A DNA stretch of 64,000 bases from Vibrio sp. 10N.261.55.A7 (GCF_002877365.1 NZ_MCWZ01000277.1:1-64000), one strand, 5' to 3'; positions 25,571 through 35,713 are shown, counted from the stretch's first letter. Program-made: numbers and translations. Notes: generated by a model not told the origin, from the letters alone.

Positions 25571-28500
25571 CTAAGCCTGAATGGCCGTTAGTTGTAATCG
25601 CGAAAAGCGGTAAAGATAGTGAGGGCCACCCGCTTTAGGGCCAGTTCCAGACAAGCCTTGCCCACCGAATGGCTGAACACCGACCACCGCACCAACTTGA
25701 TCGCGGTTGATGTAGCAGTTACCGACTCGAGCATGTTTCTCAATCCAACGGTACGTGGTTTCATTTCGGCTGTGAATGCCCATCGTTAGACCAAATCCAG
25801 TGTCGTTAATCTGCTCAACAACCCGTGTTAGTTCCGATGCTTTGTAGCGGATGATATGCAAAATAGGGCCGAAATGTTCCTGATCCAAAACGGAAATATC
25901 GCTAATTTCGAACGCACTTGGAGGAACAAAGTCACCATGCTCACAGCTTTCATCTAAATTCAGTTGCGCCACTTTCTTTGTTGTCGCCGTCATATGTTCA
26001 ATATGAGAAAGAAGCTTCTGTTTAGCCGTTTCGTCAATGACGGGCCCGACATCTGTGCTGTGTAAGTAAGGGGCACCAACACTCAATTCATTCATCGCAC
26101 CTTGAATCAACGCAATGATTCGGTCTGCGATATCTTCTTGCACAAAGAGGACTCTTAATGCAGAGCAACGCTGGCCAGCAGACGCAAAAGCAGAGCGAAC
26201 CACATCGCGAACCACTTGTTCAGGCAACGCCGTGCTGTCAACAATCATGCTATTCTGGCCACCCGTTTCAGCAATGAATGGAACAGGCGCTTGTGTTCTA
26301 GAAGCCAACGATCTATTGATATGTTGCGCGGTCAACGTTGAACCAGTAAACGCCACGCCTGCAATGGCTGGGTGTGTTGTTAGGGCTGCTCCGATTTCCG
26401 CGCCTTTACCAGGCAGTAATTGAATAGCTCCTTTAGCAAAACCAGCTTGATGCATCAGCTCAACGGCTTTTGCAGCAATTAAACTCGTTTGCTCTGCGGG
26501 TTTCGCAACAACGGTATTTCCGGCCACTAAGGCCGCTGTGATTTGGCCTAAGAAAATCGCCAGAGGGAAATTCCATGGGCTAATACAAACAAATACCCCT
26601 AACCCTTCACGAGAAGCCATTTGCGGTTTTCCATCGAAGCCCTGTATCTCCGTTGGCCCCAATGTTTCAATTTGCTTCGCGTAGTAACGACAAAAGTCGA
26701 CCGCTTCACGCACTTCATCGATACCGTCATGAATTGTCTTACCTGCTTCTTGATGGCAAATAGCCACCAATTCTGCCAAGTTTTCTTCAAGCAGATCAGC
26801 AAGCGTATTAAGCGATTTAGATCGTTCACTGATAGCAGTTTGATTCCACTCAATAAACGACGACTGTGCCGCTTCAATCGCTTGTGAAGCCTGTTCCAAC
26901 GTAGCGAACGTAACTCGACCTACGTCAATACGGCGATCGTAAGGAGCTGTCACTGTCAATATTTCAGAGTTCTCAGCTATTTTACTGACGTCAGATTGAG
27001 CAAGTTCAGGAGTAAAATACAATTTCTCGCCATTTAGAATCGGGCCGGCATGCCACTGCTTTTTCATGAAAGAATCGACCTGCTCCTCAAATGGTGTCGC
27101 TTCACTTTCAATATCGATGTTCACACCAGCAGAGTTCTTTCTTTCCGGAAATACATCACTTGCCAATGGAATACTCTGATTATTCAAAGAGGCATGAGCG
27201 GTTAGCATATCGACAGGGTGCTGCGTTAACGTATCAACGGGACAGCGAGCATCGACCAAGCGATGAACAAATGAACTATTGGCACCGTTCTCGAGTAATC
27301 GACGAACCAAGTAAGGCAGAAGATCTTTATGGCTACCGACAGGAGCGTAGATTCTGACTGGTTGGCCAAACGCCTCTTTAGCGTGGTTGTACAGTGAATC
27401 TCCCATTCCATGTAGGCGTTGAAACTCGAACTGATCATGCGTCGACATGACCGAAATGGCCGTTACTGTATGGGCATTATGACTAGCAAACTGCGGAAAT
27501 ATATGACCTTTCACGTGCTCACTCAGTAAGAATCGAGCACACGCTAAGTAAGCAACATCCGTCGCTTCTTTGCGGGTATACACAGGATAATTGGCGAAAC
27601 CACCTTGTTGAGACAGTTTGATTTCAGTATCCCAATACGCTCCTTTCACCAAGCGCAGTGGAATTTGATCGCCTTGCTCTTTTGCCAGTCCAGCTAACCA
27701 ACCCAATACAGCTAACGCTCGCTTTTGGTACGCTTGAACAACGAGACCCAGTTTTCCCCAGCCTTGTACTTTTTCGCTGCGGTACATTTTTTCGAACAGG
27801 CGCAAAGAAAGCTCTAAACGATCCGCCTCTTCCGCATCAATGGTGATCGCTACGTTGAGCTCTATCGCTCTATCAAGCAGTTCCATCACTGTTGCGTATA
27901 ACTCTTCCAAGACACGTTTCGAGTTGGCGACTTCATATCTTGGATGCAGTGCTGATAGCTTAATCGATACAGACGACAACGGTCCATTCGATTGATTTTT
28001 AGCCTGACGCCCCACAGACTCAATGGCCATGAGGTAGCTCTTAAAGTACTTGTTGGCGTCGGCTGTCGTTAGCGCCGCTTCGCCTAGCATGTCGTAAGAA
28101 TAGCTGTAGCCTTTATTGACTAAAGGTGCACCGTTCTTCTGAGCTTGATCAATACTGCGACCAAGAACAAACTGGTGGCCCATGATCTTCATCGCCTGAT
28201 TCATTGCTTGACGAATAACAGGCTCAGAAAGCTTATTAACCAGTCGATTCATTGCTTGAGAAGGGCTATTCGACTCTTTTTCAGATAAGCCGATCACTTT
28301 TCCAGTGAGCATCAAGCCCCATGTAGACGCATTGACGAATACTGAATCTGAGTTTTTGAGGTGAGATCGCCAATCTGCAACGCTGAGCTTGTCTTTGATT
28401 AATGCATCAGCTGTGGCGCTATCTGGAATTCGCATCAGTGCTTCTGCAAGACACATCAGCAAAATACCTTCATGTGTGTCCAGACTGTATTCAAGAAGCA

Positions 28501-28729
28501 AAGCATCGATCATCTGAATCGACGTTTTATCAGCACGTATCGCTTCGATTAGCTGAGTAGTCTTACTCTCAATCAGCCGTTTTTCATCATCTGAAGAAGT
28601 CGCAAGGGGCAATAATTGCTCCAGCCATTGTGATTCGTCCACCATATACAGTGGCGAGATTTGTGCCCATAAGGCATCAAGTGGCTGATCCACAAACTCT
28701 GCTTTCAACACATTAGTCGCTGTAAACAT
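25571..28729 (-). CDS. putA: bifunctional proline dehydrogenase / L-glutamate gamma-semialdehyde dehydrogenase PutA
   Basis: About 1052 residues. The proline dehydrogenase barrel spans roughly residues 180-490 (RLVKGAYWDTEIKLSQ, YAPVGSHKDLLPYLVRRLLE). The aldehyde dehydrogenase follows at about 560-1045 with PFIAETGGQNSMIVD (general-base Glu) and ASAGQRCSALRVLF (catalytic Cys). It oxidises proline to glutamate. There is no N-terminal ribbon-helix-helix, so it is not an autogenous repressor, consistent with a separate AraC-type regulator next door. GAGG six bases upstream selects the ATG at 28729. Confidence 0.95.
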   Translation of the reverse strand: MFTATNVLKAEFVDQPLDALWAQISPLYMVDESQWLEQLLPLATSSDDEKRLIESKTTQLIEAIRADKTSIQMIDALLLEYSLDTHEGILLMCLAEALMRIPDSATADALIKDKLSVADWRSHLKNSDSVFVNASTWGLMLTGKVIGLSEKESNSPSQAMNRLVNKLSEPVIRQAMNQAMKIMGHQFVLGRSIDQAQKNGAPLVNKGYSYSYDMLGEAALTTADANKYFKSYLMAIESVGRQAKNQSNGPLSSVSIKLSALHPRYEVANSKRVLEELYATVMELLDRAIELNVAITIDAEEADRLELSLRLFEKMYRSEKVQGWGKLGLVVQAYQKRALAVLGWLAGLAKEQGDQIPLRLVKGAYWDTEIKLSQQGGFANYPVYTRKEATDVAYLACARFLLSEHVKGHIFPQFASHNAHTVTAISVMSTHDQFEFQRLHGMGDSLYNHAKEAFGQPVRIYAPVGSHKDLLPYLVRRLLENGANSSFVHRLVDARCPVDTLTQHPVDMLTAHASLNNQSIPLASDVFPERKNSAGVNIDIESEATPFEEQVDSFMKKQWHAGPILNGEKLYFTPELAQSDVSKIAENSEILTVTAPYDRRIDVGRVTFATLEQASQAIEAAQSSFIEWNQTAISERSKSLNTLADLLEENLAELVAICHQEAGKTIHDGIDEVREAVDFCRYYAKQIETLGPTEIQGFDGKPQMASREGLGVFVCISPWNFPLAIFLGQITAALVAGNTVVAKPAEQTSLIAAKAVELMHQAGFAKGAIQLLPGKGAEIGAALTTHPAIAGVAFTGSTLTAQHINRSLASRTQAPVPFIAETGGQNSMIVDSTALPEQVVRDVVRSAFASAGQRCSALRVLFVQEDIADRIIALIQGAMNELSVGAPYLHSTDVGPVIDETAKQKLLSHIEHMTATTKKVAQLNLDESCEHGDFVPPSAFEISDISVLDQEHFGPILHIIRYKASELTRVVEQINDTGFGLTMGIHSRNETTYRWIEKHARVGNCYINRDQVGAVVGVQPFGGQGLSGTGPKAGGPHYLYRFSRLQLTAIQA

Positions 28730-28913
28730 GGTTTTCCTCAATCTCACACCTAAAGAGAATCTCTAGGTTTCCTACCATGGCTGGCAGTGTATTTTGAGGC
28801 CGAGTTGATTACTTGTCAAAAACTCCGAGTTATTTGCTGTATTCTACGATCATTAACAGAAGTTAAACAAAGTCACGATAAATTAGACAACTGATTATGC
28901 CGGAAATCATCAA

Positions 28914-29741
28914 TCACTTAACATTATGTGTTTTTTTGTAATGCCTTGGTGACATACCTAATAGGCGAGAAAATGCGTGAGTAAAGGTACTCTGAGAGGA
29001 AAAGCCAGTGAATTCAGCTACTTGACCTAACGTATACTGACCTTTCTCGATCAATGATTTTGCAAAGTCTATACGTTTTCCCAGCACATACTGATGCGGA
29101 GTAATACCCATCTGCGATTTGAACAGATGATGAAAATGGCTTTCTGCAAGGAAAACACTGCCTGCCAACTGCGCTACGGTAATTTTTCGACTCAAGTGCT
29201 GTTCAATATAGCGATCAATGGCATCAAGAGAAAAACGCGACTCTTTCTTTGATGGTTCATAATTCAGCATATGTCGTTGAAGAAGTGCAATAACCGTATC
29301 GTTGCATGCGCGGCTCAGTAACAAGTCATCAGGGCTGGCTTGCATTTCAACACTCAACATTTGAATGAGTTTTTGTATCGAGCCATCTAACTGGAAATAG
29401 GTATCTTCTAGTGCGAGTTGATTCAGTTTTTGTAAAATAAGCGGGTCGTCATTTTTTGGAGGAGGCATGTTGAGAACCAAGATATCAGAGCCACCAATAA
29501 CGCCACCAAAAGCATGATCATTTCCAGAAGTCACAACGCAGCCTTGACCAGGTCCAACTAAGTTACCTTTCCCAGACACCTCAAACTCAACTGTCCCTTT
29601 TAGGCCGATCACAATCTGAGTGTATTGATGATCATGGCAGTCCATGAATGATGGCAAAGTAACCAGTTCAGCGGGTTTGGGTGACAAAAGATTGGCTCTT
29701 TCATCGGTTCCTTTGTTTATTGGCTTACTCATATCTGACAT
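28914..29741 (-). CDS. AraC-family regulator, probable put operon activator
   Basis: A cupin-type sensor domain occupies the first half (SFMDCHDHQYTQIVIGLKGT, with the QGCVVTSGNDHAF strand). The C-terminal two helix-turn-helix motifs are clear: KITVAQLAGSVFLAESHFHH and YTLGQVAEFTGFSSQSTFTH, ending MSPRHYKK. About 185 bases upstream of putA in the same direction. V. vulnificus controls putAP with a regulator called PutR together with CRP; this gene's position suits that role. AGG nine bases upstream favours the ATG at 29741 over the TTG at 29747. Confidence 0.85.
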   Translation of the reverse strand: MSDMSKPINKGTDERANLLSPKPAELVTLPSFMDCHDHQYTQIVIGLKGTVEFEVSGKGNLVGPGQGCVVTSGNDHAFGGVIGGSDILVLNMPPPKNDDPLILQKLNQLALEDTYFQLDGSIQKLIQMLSVEMQASPDDLLLSRACNDTVIALLQRHMLNYEPSKKESRFSLDAIDRYIEQHLSRKITVAQLAGSVFLAESHFHHLFKSQMGITPHQYVLGKRIDFAKSLIEKGQYTLGQVAEFTGFSSQSTFTHAFSRLLGMSPRHYKKTHNVK

Positions 29742-30166
29742 TTTCAACGACCTACGGATTTCAGAATTCGCATGTTACAGCAAAATACCCGGGCTTAATA
29801 ACTCTCTTGAATAACTTCAAATCATGTAAAATCACACTCATATGCGCATGAACACATTGTTGAAAAGTTCGCCACTTCTAAAAAATGAATAATGATCAAG
29901 CGCACATTAATTACGGTTAACCAGCTTTCAATCGAAATAGATGGACGCTGCATCAAATTATGGACTTGCATATTTTAAGATAAAGACCAAAATGGACGAT
30001 GCATGACATAAAATCTATAGAACACATTTTTTATCAACTTGTTATTGATAAATTATACGTGTAAATAGAAAGAATATTTAGAATATGAGACGACCTTGAA
30101 CGTCGTCAAAAGTTTGTCTTTTCCACTGGTTAAGTGGGTTAACACGTCAATTTGTTGCAGGGACCT
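29742..30166. other. intergenic region with direct repeats and a small hairpin
   Basis: A 425-base AT-rich gap between divergent genes. It holds three ATGGAC...TGCAT repeats (29941-30004) and a small hairpin, GACGAC...GTCGTC at 30091-30109, in the presumed 5' leader of the PEGA gene. I see no supported ORF. Confidence 0.6.
29941..30004 (+). repeat. three spaced ATGGAC(n)TGCAT repeats
   Basis: ATGGACGCTGCAT at 29941, ATGGACTTGCAT at 29960 and ATGGACGATGCAT at 29992. The first and third differ by one base in 13. They lie about 165-225 bases upstream of the PEGA gene start and could be regulator binding sites. Confidence 0.5.
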
Positions 30167-31270
30167 ATGATAAAACGTCGAATCCCAGCGCTCTTGCTTG
30201 CGCTAAGCCCTTTTTGGGTGTCTCTATCGGTGAATGCGGAAGAAACCAACCAGGTTGATCCGGTTGCAGCTATCGATGAGAAAATCAATATTAAGCAAAA
30301 CGAACTCGCTACTATTGCTTCAGAATTTGAGACTGAAGGAGGGAAACTTCAGCAGCTTAAAAATGAACAAGCTCGATTAACGCGTGATGAGAAAGAACTC
30401 AATGCTAAGCGTAACAGAGCGAAGTCAGCACTGGATAAGCAATATAGCCGCCTCCTTGAAGATCCAGAAACCGATCTCGTCTCTTTCCAAAAGAAATACC
30501 AAGAGTCGTGGGCTGCTGTAAAACAAAATCAGGCTGATGATCTTGAAAATAGCCAAGCTATCACTGAAGCAGAAATGCGCCTTTCTCAAGTTAAACAGAG
30601 ACAAGCTCGCCTAAACACTGAGTTTTCAAACTTAAAAGAACTTCGAGTTGAAGCCCGTGTGAAACGAATTCAATCGGAATTGCGTGAGAGTGACGTGCTT
30701 GAAACAAGCTATAAGACAACGTGCTCTACAACCATGACACTGGGTGAATGTGCCAACCAAGGCAGCCACCTAACTAAGCAAAAAGCTGTTAAATCTTTCA
30801 GAGCAAAACTGCTTGGCAACCTTACAGAATCGGTTATCGCGAAACAGAATCTAAAAGGCGTTCAACTGAATATTCATATCCAAGAAAGCCAAGTTATTCG
30901 TAGCGGCTTCGAAGGAAACAATGAGTATTTCACGCAACTTCAAGCACAGCTTCAAGCGAAGCCTGAAGCTGTGGCTGCATGTAAACTGCTCGATGTTTCT
31001 CCTCGATACTGTTTACGTGGTGAAACAGCATCTACGCCAAAAAAGAACGATAAGAAATGGGCTAATGTAACTGTTCGTTCAGACCAATATAACGATTCTG
31101 TTGTCATCAACGGCGTTGATTATGGAAGCACTCCAGTCGAAGTCGTTCTTCCAAATGGTCGCCACCAAGTAAGCGTTTCAAAAAATGGATACGAAACATA
31201 CAGCCGCGTACTTACTATCAATGGTAGTGATACCATCTGGGTAAAACTGCGTCCTAGCAAGGAGAGCTGA
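30167..31270 (+). CDS. exported coiled-coil protein with C-terminal PEGA domain
   Basis: The 367-residue product has a signal peptide (RRIPALLLALSPFWVSLSVNA), a long coiled coil (about residues 30-175), a middle domain with paired cysteines (TCSTTMTLGEC and ACKLLDVSPRYC, about 185-285) and a PEGA domain at about 300-360 (VINGVDYGSTPVEVVLPNGR). Start at the ATG at 30167, preceded by AGGGA; the frame also opens at an upstream TTG. It is a paralogue of the next gene, with the same order of parts. PEGA domains usually lie in cell-envelope proteins. Function unknown. Confidence 0.82.
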   Translation: MIKRRIPALLLALSPFWVSLSVNAEETNQVDPVAAIDEKINIKQNELATIASEFETEGGKLQQLKNEQARLTRDEKELNAKRNRAKSALDKQYSRLLEDPETDLVSFQKKYQESWAAVKQNQADDLENSQAITEAEMRLSQVKQRQARLNTEFSNLKELRVEARVKRIQSELRESDVLETSYKTTCSTTMTLGECANQGSHLTKQKAVKSFRAKLLGNLTESVIAKQNLKGVQLNIHIQESQVIRSGFEGNNEYFTQLQAQLQAKPEAVAACKLLDVSPRYCLRGETASTPKKNDKKWANVTVRSDQYNDSVVINGVDYGSTPVEVVLPNGRHQVSVSKNGYETYSRVLTINGSDTIWVKLRPSKES

Positions 31271-31408
31271 TCGTTATGAAATAAGGCCTATGCCCATTTC
31301 TTGACGATGTAACACACACGCCATTTTCCCTAGGTTGTTCAATGTCACCCAAGGTAAGATGGCGCTTCTATTTAGAACAACTAGTTAATTTGATGAAGTA
31401 GGAAGATA

Positions 31409-33232
31409 ATGCGACAAGGTTTACCCGCTCTCTTACTAGCACTCGCGCCAGGTTTGGTAGCAACATCGACGATTGCAGAAGACGCTCCAAAATCAGTACT
31501 TGCCGTTGATGATGCTTTGTTTACTAAGCATTCCGAACTGTCGAATGCTATGAAAGACAGAGACACACAGCAACAGGTTGTCGATACGCAGCAAAACGAG
31601 TTAAACAGGCTTAATAAGTTAGCTAAAAAACTTGATGAGGCGTTAAAAAAGTCTAAATCAAATTTAGAGCGTGATTATTCACGCATGATCGATGAGCCAG
31701 AGCTCGACCTTTCTTCATCACAGTCTGCCTACCAAAGTGCTTGGGCAGACGTGAAACAAAACCAAGTTCTACGCCTCGAAGCAGAACAAGGTCTTACCGA
31801 ACAACAAAACAGTCTCACTCAGAAACAATCAAACGTCGATAATATCGAAGAGAGCATCACGCAACTGGATCACTCCAAACTACGGGCTCGTGCAGATCGA
31901 TTGAAACTAGAACTGCAACAATCTGGTGAACAGAAAGTAAGTTTCACTAATGTTTGTGCCGCTTCTATGACGATCGCGCAGTGTGATAAACAAACCGTAG
32001 ACTTAGCTCTACAAAAATCAGTTAAGCAATTTCAATCGTCACTCATCAGTGACACATCTGAACAGAACTTAGTCCAGCAAAACCTTGATAAAGTCTCTCT
32101 TAATATTCATGTGCTACGTCATAAAACGACTGACTCTGGATTTTATGATGGTAAGCGCTACCGTGTTCTTATGGATGTCCAGCTTGATGCTAGGCCAACT
32201 GAAGCGACAGCTTGTTCACTGTTAAATATTGATTCTCAATTCTGTTTCGCACCAGGCCAGTACAACGAATCTCAAGTAAAACAGAAAGAAACAGCGTGGG
32301 TTAACTTGATGGTACGCTCAAATCAATACAATGATCGAGTGACCGTTAACGGTGTGAACTATGGAAGCACTCCAGTTGAAATCATGTTGCCAGTAGGCGC
32401 ACACATGGTCAAAGTATCGAAGGAAGGCTACAGCTCATTCAACCAAGAGCTCACCGTCAATTCAGACCACCAACTTCGAGCCGTACTTCACGAAAATCAA
32501 AATGAACTAAAAGCCGGACATATATTTGCGGATGCATTGAGTAATAACGCTTCAGCACCGAATCTAGTGACATTTTTGCCAGGCACATATCTAATTGGCG
32601 AGCATGGTTCTAAGCAAGTTCACCTTGATCATGCTTTCGCGATAGGAACCACACCGACGACGGTTCAACAATTTGAACACTTTATCGATAGCACCAATTA
32701 CCAAACCGATGCAGAGCTGACTAAAGTATGCACGACGATCAAAAACTCTGAGATTACACCTATTTCAGACAGCTATTGGAGAAATCCAGGCTTCAAGCAA
32801 TACATGAACTCGCCTGTCGTGTGTATGAGCCAAAATGATGCCAATGCCTATACCCGTTGGTTAAGCGAGCAAACGGGCTATACCTATCGTCTACCAACAG
32901 AAGACGAGTGGGAAATTGCGGCACTTGCAGGCGCAGAAACGAATTACTGGTGGGGTGATAAATTCCAACCCGGTGAAGCGAATACAGGCTGGAGTGGTAC
33001 TCCATGGTCAAATACCAGCACTTCCCCAGTGAGTGCATTCCAGCCAAACAGCATGGGGCTGTATGACATGGTAGGTAACGTTTGGGAGTGGACAAACGAC
33101 AAACGTGGTATGTCTAAAGGTGGCGCTTGGAGCTTCTCACCAGCTATGGCTTATGCACATGAACGGTTGTTCGTAGCACCTTCGTCAGCTTCAAACTATG
33201 TCGGTTTCAGAATTATTCGCGAAATAAACTAG
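31409..33232 (+). CDS. exported coiled-coil/PEGA protein with an FGE-like (SUMF1) domain
   Basis: A 607-residue paralogue of the preceding gene: signal peptide (GLPALLLALAPGLVATSTIA), coiled coil (about 35-165), cysteine-paired middle domain (CAASMTIAQC, ACSLLNIDSQFC) and PEGA (VNGVNYGSTPVEIML). It then adds a formylglycine-generating-enzyme-like domain at about 390-607 (YRLPTEDEWEIAALAG, MGLYDMVGNVWEWT, SKGGAWSF...VGFRII). The tandem active-site cysteines of true FGEs are missing; the corresponding region reads SFSPAMAYAHERLF. A binding or structural role is likelier than sulfatase activation. AGGAAG precedes the ATG. It shares the sequence TATGGAAGCACTCCAGT with its neighbour. Confidence 0.85.
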   Translation: MRQGLPALLLALAPGLVATSTIAEDAPKSVLAVDDALFTKHSELSNAMKDRDTQQQVVDTQQNELNRLNKLAKKLDEALKKSKSNLERDYSRMIDEPELDLSSSQSAYQSAWADVKQNQVLRLEAEQGLTEQQNSLTQKQSNVDNIEESITQLDHSKLRARADRLKLELQQSGEQKVSFTNVCAASMTIAQCDKQTVDLALQKSVKQFQSSLISDTSEQNLVQQNLDKVSLNIHVLRHKTTDSGFYDGKRYRVLMDVQLDARPTEATACSLLNIDSQFCFAPGQYNESQVKQKETAWVNLMVRSNQYNDRVTVNGVNYGSTPVEIMLPVGAHMVKVSKEGYSSFNQELTVNSDHQLRAVLHENQNELKAGHIFADALSNNASAPNLVTFLPGTYLIGEHGSKQVHLDHAFAIGTTPTTVQQFEHFIDSTNYQTDAELTKVCTTIKNSEITPISDSYWRNPGFKQYMNSPVVCMSQNDANAYTRWLSEQTGYTYRLPTEDEWEIAALAGAETNYWWGDKFQPGEANTGWSGTPWSNTSTSPVSAFQPNSMGLYDMVGNVWEWTNDKRGMSKGGAWSFSPAMAYAHERLFVAPSSASNYVGFRIIREIN

Positions 33233-33270
33233 TTAGATTAGGCAGGAAAAAGAAGCATCCGCCTTCCCTC

Positions 33271-33312
33271 ACTAAATATAAAGCCGCTGTTCAAAGCGGC
33301 TTTATATTTAGT
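33271..33312. terminator. bidirectional terminator, 18-bp stem
   Basis: ACTAAATATAAAGCCGCT and AGCGGCTTTATATTTAGT are perfectly complementary with a 6-base loop, between the convergent PEGA/FGE-like gene and pdxH. Confidence 0.93.
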
Positions 33313-33351
33313 ATTCCGTCAATCATATTTACACATTCATTGAGCGTGTAC

Positions 33352-33987
33352 CTATGGCGCTAAACGATCTATTTCCCACTGGCCGTTCGGCTGAGAGAAC
33401 AAGAAGCGATCGTGCAGTCGACGTTCACCACCTTGCCAAAACTCAATGGTTTCAGGTCTAATCCGGTAGCCTCCCCAAAAAGTGGGTACCGGTATTTCAC
33501 CTTTCTCGAATTTCTTCTTGAGCTCTAAAAATTTTCCCTCTAAAACCCCTCTAGCAGAAATACGGCTACTCTGACGACTTGCTATCGCAGCAATTTGGCT
33601 ATCCTTGGGGCGCGAAGTGAAATACTTCATATTTTCGACGGCGCTAAGCTTCTCTGCGGTACCAGTGATATGAACTTGACGTTCCATTGGGTGCCAGGGG
33701 AAATGAAGGCTAACCTTACTGTTTCCTTCGATTTGCTGTGCCTTACGGCTACCAAGGTTGGTGTAAAAAACAAACCCATTCTTGTCAGCATTTTTAAGCA
33801 GTACTATACGTTGAAAAGGTTGACCACTCTCATCCACTGTCGCTACCGTCATCGCGGTTGGATCGGTCATATTGGCATCAATGGCTTGCTGAAGCCAAAT
33901 ATTGAATTGCTCCACTGGATCTGGATTAAGATCACTGCGTCTTAGTCCATCTTTTGCGTACTCTCGACGAATTCCTGAAAGCTCCAT
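33352..33987 (-). CDS. pdxH: pyridoxamine 5'-phosphate oxidase
   Basis: A 211-residue PdxH, close in length to the E. coli enzyme. Recognisable segments are [16 protein letters not shown] at the N terminus, [33 protein letters not shown] (FMN binding), [25 protein letters not shown] and [13 protein letters not shown]. It makes pyridoxal phosphate, which tryptophanase in this window uses. AGGAG five bases upstream selects the ATG at 33987 rather than the GTG two codons earlier. Confidence 0.97.
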   Translation of the reverse strand: MELSGIRREYAKDGLRRSDLNPDPVEQFNIWLQQAIDANMTDPTAMTVATVDESGQPFQRIVLLKNADKNGFVFYTNLGSRKAQQIEGNSKVSLHFPWHPMERQVHITGTAEKLSAVENMKYFTSRPKDSQIAAIASRQSSRISARGVLEGKFLELKKKFEKGEIPVPTFWGGYRIRPETIEFWQGGERRLHDRFLFSQPNGQWEIDRLAP

Positions 33988-34230
33988 TTCCACTCCTAAT
34001 AATTTTTCTTAGATTGTGCTCTGATAGAACACAGAACTCAAGCCTACATTAGAAATTCAAGTCTGGTACATATATTGAAAAGAGAGCTAAACTCAATGAT
34101 ATGTCACAAAGCCAACGCTGTTTATTACCCAAAGCCAATACATTGCACTGATATTACTTATCAATAACTTAACATTTGGCCCAAGTAGTAATAAAATCAA
34201 TAGAATAATAGCTAGGGTAAGGAAACACCT

Positions 34231-35622
34231 GTGAGCAAAAGTAGTTACGAAAAGCTCTCCCCGACAGAATTAGAATATGTCGACGATAAAACAGCAGCAC
34301 TATTGCTCAATACACCCAGCAGTGCTCGGGTAATGCTGTGGGTCATGATCTTATTTTTTATCATTGCTATTGCTTGGTCATCATGGGCCGAAATAGACAA
34401 AGTGACCGTTGGGCAGGGTAAGGTCGTTCCCTCCTCGCAAGTCCAAGTGATTCAAAATTTGGAAGGTGGTTTGGTCAAACAAATCTTGGTTCGAGAAGGT
34501 GACATCGTCGAGCAAGGGCAGCAGCTATTGCTTATTGATGATACTCGCTTTCGTTCTGACTTTAGAGAACGAGAGCAGCAAGTCGCTAACTTAACCGCAA
34601 ATGTACTCCAACTGTCGGCTTCAATGACGAGCGTTGTCATCAATGAAGAGTTCGATACCAGTAACTGGCGTGAAAACGTCACACTTAACTACGGAAAATT
34701 AGCATTTCCCCCTATTCTTGCAGAAACTCAACCTAAATTAGTTTCAAGGCAGATCGCCGAGTATCGTCAAGATCTCAATAAGCTCAGAAACCAAATATCG
34801 GTGATAGACCAGCAAGTCTCACAGAAACAGCAAGATCTCGTTGAGATCCAAGCTCGTGTGAAGAACCTACGCCAAAGCTATAACTTTGCACAAAAAGAGC
34901 TAGAGATCACCCGACCACTCGCAGACGAAGGTGTGGTTCCTCAGATTGAGTTACTCAAACTTCAAAGACAAGTCAACGATACTCGCCGTGAAATGACATC
35001 AAGTGAGCTAAAAGTGCCTGTACTACGGTCTGCTATCAGAGAATCTATGTTAAGCAGAATAGATACTGCGCAAAAATTCCGATCCGAGCAGCAGGAGAAA
35101 CTTAATCAAGCTCAAGACAAGCTTTCATCCATTACTGAATCGACTGTCGGTCTTGAAGATAGGGTAAACCGAACCACCGTTGTTTCCCCAGTGAATGGAA
35201 CAGTCAAAACACTGTACGTTAATACGGTCGGCGGAGTTATTCAGCCAGGTATGGATATTGTTGAAATAGTACCAGCAGAAGATACCCTACTAGTTGAAGC
35301 TCAAATTGCCCCACAAGATATCGCTTTCCTACGACCAGAATTAACCGCTATCGTTAAGTTTAGTGCTTATGACTTTACCAAGTACGGTGGACTAGAAGGA
35401 GCATTGGAACACATAAGCGCGGATACGACCCAAGATGAGGAAGGAAACAGCTACTACTTAGTTCGTGTTCGAACCAATGAAACCAGTTTAGGAAAGGAAG
35501 ACACCTTGCCTATCATTCCTGGAATGACAGCTTCGGTTGACATTATTACGGGTAAGCGCACGGTGATGAACTATTTACTCAAACCGATACTCAGCGCACA
35601 GCAGAACGCTTTAAAAGAATAG
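34231..35622 (+). CDS. lapC: HlyD-family membrane fusion protein of a Lap-type type I secretion system
   Basis: A 463-residue adaptor starting with GTG (AAGGAAA upstream). One membrane segment (VMLWVMILFFIIAIAWSSWA, about 34-55) is followed by a biotinyl/lipoyl half motif (VIQNLEGGLVKQILVREGD), a long coiled-coil hairpin (about 175-300) and a beta-barrel ending in IIPGMTASVDIITGKRTVM, a signature of T1SS adaptors. With LapB and an outer-membrane TolC-like protein (not in the window) it would export a large RTX adhesin. First gene of lapC-lapG-lapD-lapB. Confidence 0.9.
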   Translation: MSKSSYEKLSPTELEYVDDKTAALLLNTPSSARVMLWVMILFFIIAIAWSSWAEIDKVTVGQGKVVPSSQVQVIQNLEGGLVKQILVREGDIVEQGQQLLLIDDTRFRSDFREREQQVANLTANVLQLSASMTSVVINEEFDTSNWRENVTLNYGKLAFPPILAETQPKLVSRQIAEYRQDLNKLRNQISVIDQQVSQKQQDLVEIQARVKNLRQSYNFAQKELEITRPLADEGVVPQIELLKLQRQVNDTRREMTSSELKVPVLRSAIRESMLSRIDTAQKFRSEQQEKLNQAQDKLSSITESTVGLEDRVNRTTVVSPVNGTVKTLYVNTVGGVIQPGMDIVEIVPAEDTLLVEAQIAPQDIAFLRPELTAIVKFSAYDFTKYGGLEGALEHISADTTQDEEGNSYYLVRVRTNETSLGKEDTLPIIPGMTASVDIITGKRTVMNYLLKPILSAQQNALKE

Positions 35623-35713
35623 ATATCCACCGCTCTCAAAGGAATGGAGAAGACACACCCAAAATGCTCTATGTAAAGCCAATGTGCACCGACAAATTAA
35701 TGTATTTATAACC

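Noticed and set aside
31409-33232. A true sulfatase-activating formylglycine-generating enzyme
   Set aside because: The tandem active-site cysteines are absent and no sulfatase gene is in the window.
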